Shown here piece after piece: positions 57,909-64,000 of a stretch of 64,000 bases of DNA. The position numbers and the translations under genes were made by a program. Position 1 is the stretch's first letter. Every line of letters begins with the position of its first letter. Below the pieces are notes generated by a model. That model was not told the origin of the DNA. It was given only the letters and a program-made list of their open reading frames with translations, and did not search any database. This DNA is from Acidimicrobiaceae bacterium (lineage in GTDB: Bacteria > Actinomycetota > Acidimicrobiia > Acidimicrobiales > RAAP-2): positions 124,001-188,000 of the forward strand of contig PMLJ01000043.1 of NCBI GenBank assembly GCA_003158855.1, given 5' to 3'.

Positions 57909-58925
57909 ATGAGCACTGTGGAACTGCCAGACAGCACCGCGCCATCCGCGGCCGGTGCCTCTCGCGAGTCCGGGTGCGACGAGCATCGAGCGCCGAGGGA
58001 TCTCCAGCGAGCGCTGCTGCTGATCGTGGCCACGCTATGGCTGCTGGACGCCGTGCTGCAGATCCAGCCCTCCATGTTCGCTCCGGGCCCGGGTGGACTG
58101 AGCGGCATGTTGAACTCGTCGGCCGGTGCCAACCCCGGCTGGATTGCCCACTCCATAACGTGGAACGCTTCGATCTTCTATCACCACCCGGTGCTGACCA
58201 ATACGCTTTGCGCTCTTGTTCAGTTCTCGATTGCCTTCGGAATCGTATCGAAACGTACGTGCAGGCCCGCTCTGGCACTCTCTGTCGCCTGGGCGCTCGG
58301 CGTCTGGTGGTTCGGCGAGGGCCTCGGTGCAATCTTCTCCGGTGGCGCCACGCCACTTCGCGGAGGCCCGGGTGGCGCGCTCTTCTACGTTCTGCTCGCG
58401 GTGCTGCTGTGGCCCAGCGAGGGTTCGGACCGGCCGTTCGTGGCGGCTCGAAGCGTTGGACCGAAGGCGGCCAAGGTTCTCTGGATCACGGCGTGGGCCC
58501 TTTTGGCGCTGCTGGCGGTGCTCGGTTCGGGTCGCTCGCCGCGGGCGCTGCACGATCAGGTGGTGCGAATGAGCAGCGGGCAGCCGGGATGGCTCGCCGC
58601 CATCGATCGTCACGTGGCGTTGCTCCTTCTCCATGACGGAACGCCACTGGCGTTTTCATTCGGCGTTGTCTGCGTGGTGGTAGCTGGCGCCATACTTCTC
58701 CCCCCCACGCTCACCCGGGTGGCTCTGGTACTGGCCATTGCGGTGTTTGCGTCCATTTGGGTCGCCACCCAGAACTTTGGCGGCATCCTGGCCGGGGGCG
58801 CGACGGACCCCAACTCGGGGCCGCTGGTCGTGGTACTGGCGTTGACGTACTGGCCCTTGACGGCTGCTCGAGCGACCCCGAACGACACCGCGCCGGACTC
58901 GGTGGTCGTGGCGGAAGCGACCTGA
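57909..58925 (+). CDS. Multi-pass membrane protein, function unknown
   Basis: Repeated hydrophobic segments; HPVLTNTLCALVQFSIAFGI, WWFGEGLGAIFSGGATPL. Confidence 0.75.
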   Translation: MSTVELPDSTAPSAAGASRESGCDEHRAPRDLQRALLLIVATLWLLDAVLQIQPSMFAPGPGGLSGMLNSSAGANPGWIAHSITWNASIFYHHPVLTNTLCALVQFSIAFGIVSKRTCRPALALSVAWALGVWWFGEGLGAIFSGGATPLRGGPGGALFYVLLAVLLWPSEGSDRPFVAARSVGPKAAKVLWITAWALLALLAVLGSGRSPRALHDQVVRMSSGQPGWLAAIDRHVALLLLHDGTPLAFSFGVVCVVVAGAILLPPTLTRVALVLAIAVFASIWVATQNFGGILAGGATDPNSGPLVVVLALTYWPLTAARATPNDTAPDSVVVAEAT

Positions 58926-58931
58926 CGATTC

Positions 58932-59612
58932 ATGACGATGACACCTTCGTGGCTGTACTACCTCTGCGCCGTGCTGACACTCGCCGTCGCCGCGTACTGT
59001 TTGATTTCCCTGATCGTGAAGGTTTGCACCCGCCGTGGCTCTGGTTGGGACATTGACATCGCCCACACCTTCATGGGAGTGTCGATGGCCGGCATGTCCG
59101 TTGCCCGGTGGGCGTTCGGGGCGACGGTCATGTGGGAGATCATCTTCGCGGTGCTGCTCACGTGGTTCTTGGCGCGCACCCTTCAGTCGGTGCGTCACCA
59201 CGGAGTCCACCTCTCTCACTTCTTGGTCCACGCGGCGATGAGCTTGGCGATGCTCTTGATGTACCGGTTCCCCGTGCGGGTACGCGGCGGGTCCCCGACA
59301 GGGCCAATGTCCCTGTCAAGCGCGGCTTCAAGGCTTGATCCGGGGCTCGCCTTCGTTCTGGTGCTGATCTTCTTCGCGTCAGCCATCCTCACGCTCGACT
59401 CTTCTGCCAGGGGCGCCTCTCACCACACGCCTCGTGGATCGACCCCCGCCACGAGCGCATCTGGCGGGCCAGGAAGTCCGCCGATTCGGTTGGAAAGGCG
59501 GTGCGGCCGCGCCGGTGGCGTTCGAGGGCTGGCGGACGCGCCCCGGCTCGAAGACGCGAGCCACGTGCTCTTGTGCGTCCTCATGGGGTTCCTGCTCATC
59601 GTCATGATCTAG
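58932..59612 (+). CDS. DUF5134-like membrane protein
   Basis: DIAHTFMGVSMAGMSVARWAFG; HHGVHLSHFLVHAAMSLAMLLMYRFP. Confidence 0.75.
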   Translation: MTMTPSWLYYLCAVLTLAVAAYCLISLIVKVCTRRGSGWDIDIAHTFMGVSMAGMSVARWAFGATVMWEIIFAVLLTWFLARTLQSVRHHGVHLSHFLVHAAMSLAMLLMYRFPVRVRGGSPTGPMSLSSAASRLDPGLAFVLVLIFFASAILTLDSSARGASHHTPRGSTPATSASGGPGSPPIRLERRCGRAGGVRGLADAPRLEDASHVLLCVLMGFLLIVMI

Positions 59613-59642
59613 CGATTGGGCGTCAATGCGACGCGGCGTCGC

Positions 59643-60107
59643 TCACTGGTCCGAGGGAACCGGTCTCGCCTCACGCTCCTCGAGAGCTCGGCGGAGTATC
59701 GCCGCCTCCACGGGCGACAGGGTCTGGCTGAAGCTGACCAGGGCGGCATCGGGTTCGCGGCTGGCGACCAGGTCCTCGTGCATCAGCGCTGCGGTGTGGG
59801 CGCCCCGGGTTCCGATGACGGCGAACTTGATGGAACGCCCGTCCATCCTGCGGCGCAGCAGTACCTTGTGAACGAGGCGGTCGAGCACGGTGGCGGCCGT
59901 CGTGTAGGCGTGTTCGGGAAACGCGTTGGCCACTGCGCGCCCGGTCAATTCGCGCTCGGGCCTCTCCCAAAGTACGTCCATCACGCGTCGCTCGAGCTCT
60001 CCCAGCCTCGCTGCGCCGCAGTGACAGTCGTCGCACGTGCACGGATCACACGAGCACATCGGGTTATCGCACGTCGATGTTGCCGATCGATCGACGCCTG
60101 GCTCCAT
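59643..60107 (-). CDS. BlaI/MecI/CopY-family regulator with Cys-rich N-terminal extension
   Basis: LGELERRVMDVLWERPERELTGRAVANAFPEHAYTTAATVLDRLVHKVLLRRRMDGRSIKF; N-term CDNPMCSCDPCTCDDCHC; ATG complement at 60105-60107. Confidence 0.88.
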   Translation of the reverse strand: MEPGVDRSATSTCDNPMCSCDPCTCDDCHCGAARLGELERRVMDVLWERPERELTGRAVANAFPEHAYTTAATVLDRLVHKVLLRRRMDGRSIKFAVIGTRGAHTAALMHEDLVASREPDAALVSFSQTLSPVEAAILRRALEEREARPVPSDQ

Positions 60108-60327
60108 GTGCAGAGTGTACGGGTGCGGTCTGCGCGTCGGCGAGTCGACCGTGCCCGGGTCGCGCGGCCACGCCGAGTCCCGCCGCAACGCGGATTCGCC
60201 GAACGCGAGCTCCGTCGCCACGGCTGAGATCCGGATGTGACCGTCGAGGGTGAGACGCGAAGGATGGAATGGAGACCGCGGCCGAGGACGCAATCCGGGA
60301 CGACGAAGTCCTGAGAAGTCGGCGAGG

Positions 60328-60564
60328 TCAGCCGCCAGAGACGGGCGGGATAACGGCAATCTCGTCGTTGTCGTTCACGAGCGCACCCGGCTCCGCGTCG
60401 TCGCCGTTGACCCAGATGCGAGACACCTTGAGGATCTGCGAAAAATCGGGGCCGAAGCGCGCTACGGCCGCCGCCACCACGTCGCCGACGCAGCGGCCGG
60501 GAAGTTGCGCCTCGGCGATACCGGCGGCCTCGCGAGCCGGCCCGAAGAGTCGAAGCCGCGCCAC
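60328..60564 (-). CDS. moaD: MoaD/ThiS-family sulfur carrier
   Basis: LRLFGPAREAAG; C-terminal EIAVIPPVSGG. Confidence 0.87.
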   Translation of the reverse strand: MARLRLFGPAREAAGIAEAQLPGRCVGDVVAAAVARFGPDFSQILKVSRIWVNGDDAEPGALVNDNDEIAVIPPVSGG

Positions 60565-60567
60565 GCC

Positions 60568-61641
60568 CTAGCCGCCGATCATCGACATCGAACGCTGGGG
60601 CGACAAGAAGTCGGGCTCGTTGATGCCGTGCCCGGGGAACTTGCCCCAGACCGACGAGCGAAGGCTGTGCTCGATCGCGTCGTCGGATCCGCCCTGACGC
60701 AAGATGTCGCGCACGGAGGTTTCGGCGTCCGAGAACAGGCAGTTGCGAATGGCGCCGTCGGCGGTGAGTCGAAGGCGGTTGCAAGTGCCGCAGAACGGCT
60801 CGGTGACACTCGAGATCAGGCCGATCTCACCGGCTCCATCGGCGAAGCGGAATCGTTCGGCTGGCGCGGGGCTCGCGGTCGCCTCGATTGGCTCCAGCTC
60901 CCAGCGCGCCGAGATCAGTTCGTAGACTTCGCGACCCGGCACCAACTGCGCGCGATCCCAGTTGCCTTGGGCGTCGAGAGGCATGAATTCAATAAAGCGG
61001 ACCGTGCGACCGGTGGTGCGCGCGAACTGCGCAAACGACAGCACCTCGTCATCGTTCTGACCCCGCAACAGGACCACGTTGATCTTCAACGGCCGCAGTC
61101 CCGCCTGCTCTGCCGCGTCCATGGCATTGAGGACGACGTCGAGTGTGGCTCGCCGGCGAATGGCGGCAAAGCGCTCGGGAATCAGCGAGTCGCAGCTGAT
61201 GTTCACCCGCCGCAGACCGGCCTGAGCGAGTTCGTCTGCGCGTCGCGCCAACTCGGTTCCGTTGGTGGTGAGCGAAAGATCCTCGAATCCCAGATCGTTC
61301 AAGCCTTTCACCAAAGTGACCAGTCCCTTGCGCACGAGCGGCTCACCGCCCGTGAGGCGTACGGCGTCAACCCCGAGGCCCTTGGCCACCCCCGCAAAAC
61401 GAAGGATCTCGTCAAAGCTCAACAGCTCATCATTGGGCAGGAACGTCATGCCCTCTTCGGGCATGCAGTAGACGCAGCGCAGGTTGCATCGATCGGTCAC
61501 CGAGATCCGCAGGTCGCTGTGGACGCGGCCGTAGCGGTCGACGAGGGGACCGCTGGTGGGCATGGTCTGCACCACGCGACCCTCTGGTTCCATGGCGCGC
61601 AGCGACTTCGGTTTGATGCCAACTGGTACTGAAGTAGTCAC
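60568..61641 (-). CDS. moaA: GTP 3',8-cyclase MoaA
   Basis: TDRCNLRCVYCMPEEGM; LTGGEPLVRKGL; FCGTCNRLRLTADGAIRNCLF; C-terminal GG. Confidence 0.95.
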   Translation of the reverse strand: MTTSVPVGIKPKSLRAMEPEGRVVQTMPTSGPLVDRYGRVHSDLRISVTDRCNLRCVYCMPEEGMTFLPNDELLSFDEILRFAGVAKGLGVDAVRLTGGEPLVRKGLVTLVKGLNDLGFEDLSLTTNGTELARRADELAQAGLRRVNISCDSLIPERFAAIRRRATLDVVLNAMDAAEQAGLRPLKINVVLLRGQNDDEVLSFAQFARTTGRTVRFIEFMPLDAQGNWDRAQLVPGREVYELISARWELEPIEATASPAPAERFRFADGAGEIGLISSVTEPFCGTCNRLRLTADGAIRNCLFSDAETSVRDILRQGGSDDAIEHSLRSSVWGKFPGHGINEPDFLSPQRSMSMIGG

Positions 61642-62909
61642 CAGGCCGCCCCTCCGGTAGGTAGATCGTCACTCGGCGCAGCGACGTCGGCTGGGTTCGA
61701 CAGTAGCGCTCGAACCGAACCACCCTGGCCAACGCCCTCACCATCAGGCAGGATCAAGAGGGCGTTGGCGCTCGCCATTGCGCTGAGCTGGTGGGACTCT
61801 TGGCCCTCGAGCGGGTGCGCGAGGTAGCGGCCCCGGTGGTCGAGGGAAACAACGGCGCGCACGAAGTGGACGCGGCCGTCGCGGCTCCTCGCGAGGTCGG
61901 CCGTGGCCGTGGCGCAGACCCAGGGTCGAAACACGGTGGCGTGCCCCGCCATGCGGCGAACGGCGGGACGCACGAGGAGCTCGAAACTCACCATGGCCGA
62001 CACCGGGTTTCCCGGGAGTCCGAAGACGGGCAGGTTGGTATTGGCCAGCGTGCCAAAGGCGAATGGTTTGGCCGGGCGAATGGCGATCTGCATCCAGCGC
62101 ATCGAATCACCGCTGACGTCGTCGAGCACGATGCGCACGATGTCGAAGTCGCCAACACTGACCCCGCCGCTGGTGATGAGGGCGTCGCAGGACTCGCCGG
62201 CCCGGCCAAAGGCGTCGAGCAGGGCTCCGCGGTCATCTGGAACGACACCGAGGTCGACGGGCTCCCAGCCTTCCTGGCGAATGAGCCCCAGCAGCGAGTG
62301 ACGGTTCGCGTCTCGGATCGTGCCGGGAGCCAGTGGCCCGTCCCCGACGAAGAGTTCGTCACCCGTGGAGAGCACGCCGAGGCGAGGACGACGGTGCACC
62401 GCAACGTTCGTGAAGCCCTGCGCTGCGAGGACGCCGAGATGGGCCGGTCGAAGAGGGGTGCCGGCCTCGGCGAGCAACTGGCCGATTGCCACGTCGTGGC
62501 CGGGCCGGCGAATGAAGTTCCCCGGCGGAGTCTCGGTCGTGATGACGACGGTGGCGCCGTCATCACGTGGTTCGCACAGCTCCACCATGGTCACCGCATC
62601 CGCGCCGTCCGGGATCGGTGCGCCCGTCATGATTCGCACGGCCTGGCCCGGTTCAAGCGCGCCGTCAAAGACGTGTCCGGCGCTGAGCGAGCCAACGACC
62701 CGTAGCGTTGCCGGCGCGCCCTTCGTGTCGCTGGCGCGCAGCGCGTAGCCGTCCATCGACGAGTTCGCGAACGAGGGGACGTCGGTTTCGGCGTAGACGC
62801 TTCGTCCCACCACGCAGCCGAGCGCCTCATCGATTGGCGTCTCGGCAACCGGTAGTGGCGCGACGCGTTCGAGTACGAAGTTCTGCGCTTGAGCCAGGGG
62901 AATCACCAC
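61638..62909 (-). CDS. moeA: Molybdopterin molybdenumtransferase MoeA
   Basis: NSSMDGYALRASD, MTGAPIPDGADAVTMVE, STGDEL, DALITSGGVSVGDFDIV, FGLPGNPVSAMVSFELLVRP. Confidence 0.95.
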   Translation of the reverse strand: MVIPLAQAQNFVLERVAPLPVAETPIDEALGCVVGRSVYAETDVPSFANSSMDGYALRASDTKGAPATLRVVGSLSAGHVFDGALEPGQAVRIMTGAPIPDGADAVTMVELCEPRDDGATVVITTETPPGNFIRRPGHDVAIGQLLAEAGTPLRPAHLGVLAAQGFTNVAVHRRPRLGVLSTGDELFVGDGPLAPGTIRDANRHSLLGLIRQEGWEPVDLGVVPDDRGALLDAFGRAGESCDALITSGGVSVGDFDIVRIVLDDVSGDSMRWMQIAIRPAKPFAFGTLANTNLPVFGLPGNPVSAMVSFELLVRPAVRRMAGHATVFRPWVCATATADLARSRDGRVHFVRAVVSLDHRGRYLAHPLEGQESHQLSAMASANALLILPDGEGVGQGGSVRALLSNPADVAAPSDDLPTGGAAW

Positions 62910-62915
62910 GCTGGT

Positions 62916-63428
62916 CTACGAGCTCCGCGCAGGCCGCGCCACCGGGGCGTCGCCGGCGTCAAAGGACGACGCATCGTGGGCACACGTGCTCCAGTCCGAG
63001 CCGCCCTCCCACGTCTCGTGCTTCCAGATGGGCACGGTGTGCTTGAGCGTGTCGATGCAGAACTTCGCTGCCTCGAACGATTCATCGCGATGGGGAGTCG
63101 ACGCCGTGACGACGACCGCAACGTCGCCCACCCTGAGCATGCCCACTCGGTGCAGCAGCACGAGTCGGCCCAGCTCACCCCAGTGCGCGCGCGCCTGGGT
63201 GGCCACCTCGCTCAGGCGGGGCACGACCTGTTCGATGTAGGCCTCGTACTCGAGCGACGTCACGCCGGGTCGATGTTCGGAGTGGTCGCGCACCAGGCCA
63301 CAGAACGTTACGAGTCCGCCGCAGTGGGGCAGGCTGGCCCATTTCCACGCCTCGTCCACGGGCAGGGCATGGTCGGAGACGCCAATCCAGTCACCGGTCT
63401 GCGGCGGAGCCAGAGGCGGGAGCGTCAT
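62916..63428 (-). CDS. moaE: Molybdopterin synthase catalytic subunit MoaE
   Basis: GGLVTFCGLVRDHSEHRPGVTSLEYEAY, LLHRVGMLRVGDVAVVV, HRDESFEAAKFCIDTLKHTVPIWKHE. Confidence 0.92.
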   Translation of the reverse strand: MTLPPLAPPQTGDWIGVSDHALPVDEAWKWASLPHCGGLVTFCGLVRDHSEHRPGVTSLEYEAYIEQVVPRLSEVATQARAHWGELGRLVLLHRVGMLRVGDVAVVVTASTPHRDESFEAAKFCIDTLKHTVPIWKHETWEGGSDWSTCAHDASSFDAGDAPVARPARSS

Positions 63429-64000
63429 GAGGCGACCAGGTGTATGGGACCGGTCTCGTCGCGCAGCGAGCGGACCTCAGCGTTGGCGCGCCGGGCGATG
63501 ATCTCGGCGCAGATCGCCACGGCGGTCTCTTCTGGCGTGCGAGCGCCAATCGCCAGACCGATCGGCGCCATGATCTCGTTCAGAAGGGAAGGCTCGACCC
63601 CGGCATCGATGAGCCGTTCGACGCGCTCGGCGTGGGTCTTGCGTGATCCCATCGCGCCGAGGTATCCCACGCTGGTTGACAGCGCCGCGGCAATGGCGGG
63701 AATGTCGAACTTGTGATCATGGGTCAGGACGCAGACTGCGTCGAGCGCGCCGAGTCGGTCGGCCACCGTTTCCAAATAGACGTGCGGCCACGCCACGACG
63801 ACGTCGTCGGCGTCGGGGAAGCGTCTCTTGGTGGCAAAGACCTCGCGCGCATCACACACTGTGACGTGGTAGCCAAGGACCTTGGCTACCTTGACGAGTG
63901 CCGTAGTGAAATCGACGGCGCCGAAGATGATCATGCGCGGAGGCGGCGCGAAGACGTCAATGAATACCGTGACGTCGTCGAGGCGGGATTCGCCGGCGGA
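63425..64000 (-). CDS. XdhC-family maturation factor (5' end beyond window)
   Basis: VFIDVFAPPPRMIIFGAVDFTTALVKVAKVLGYHVTVCDAR; LTHDHKFDIPAIAAAL; YLGAMGSRKTHAERV; frame open to the window edge. Confidence 0.9.
   Translation of the reverse strand, partial: SAGESRLDDVTVFIDVFAPPPRMIIFGAVDFTTALVKVAKVLGYHVTVCDAREVFATKRRFPDADDVVVAWPHVYLETVADRLGALDAVCVLTHDHKFDIPAIAAALSTSVGYLGAMGSRKTHAERVERLIDAGVEPSLLNEIMAPIGLAIGARTPEETAVAICAEIIARRANAEVRSLRDETGPIHLVAS

Noticed and set aside
1-64000. CRISPR arrays, tRNA or rRNA genes, prophage modules
   Set aside because: No regularly spaced repeats, no tRNA-like folds and no phage structural genes seen on reading both strands.

Overview
High-GC actinobacterial-type chromosomal window (Acidimicrobiia-like is a guess from gene style; no rRNA, tRNA or CRISPR seen). 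From left to right: (1) the 3' end of a Ni,Fe-hydrogenase-like / complex I-like large subunit without visible CxxC metal ligands; (2) regulators: a SARP/BTAD gene with an in-frame amber codon and a PadR gene with a palindromic promoter; (3) a cis-prenyltransferase and a frameshifted phosphoribosyltransferase; (4) a carbohydrate block (two GH130 proteins, a toroid-like protein, GT4, HAD-IIA, OtsA, GH15) and a secreted two-repeat protein; (5) nicotinamide salvage (pncA, pncB) and SixA; (6) a ~26 kb catabolic island, apparently for a nitrogenous compound (XRE-cupin and PucR/MocR regulators, cupins, amidohydrolase, CUT2-type ABC transporter, M24 protein with altered metal ligands, two APC permeases, MMSDH, two class III aminotransferases, SDRs, ureohydrolase, polysaccharide-deacetylase-like enzyme) interrupted by IS relics; (7) a molybdenum island (fused 2Fe-2S/Mo hydroxylase, MogA, ModA-like, fused ModB-ModC, HTH-TOBE regulator, two divergent MoaC paralogues, MoaD, MoaA, MoeA, MoaE, XdhC). 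The most unusual observation is the tandem MoaC pair: the second copy has lost the residues equivalent to E. coli K51, D128 and K131, while the first keeps them but lacks the normal N-terminus and has an altered LCHPL motif. All family calls come from reading the translations by eye; no database search was run.
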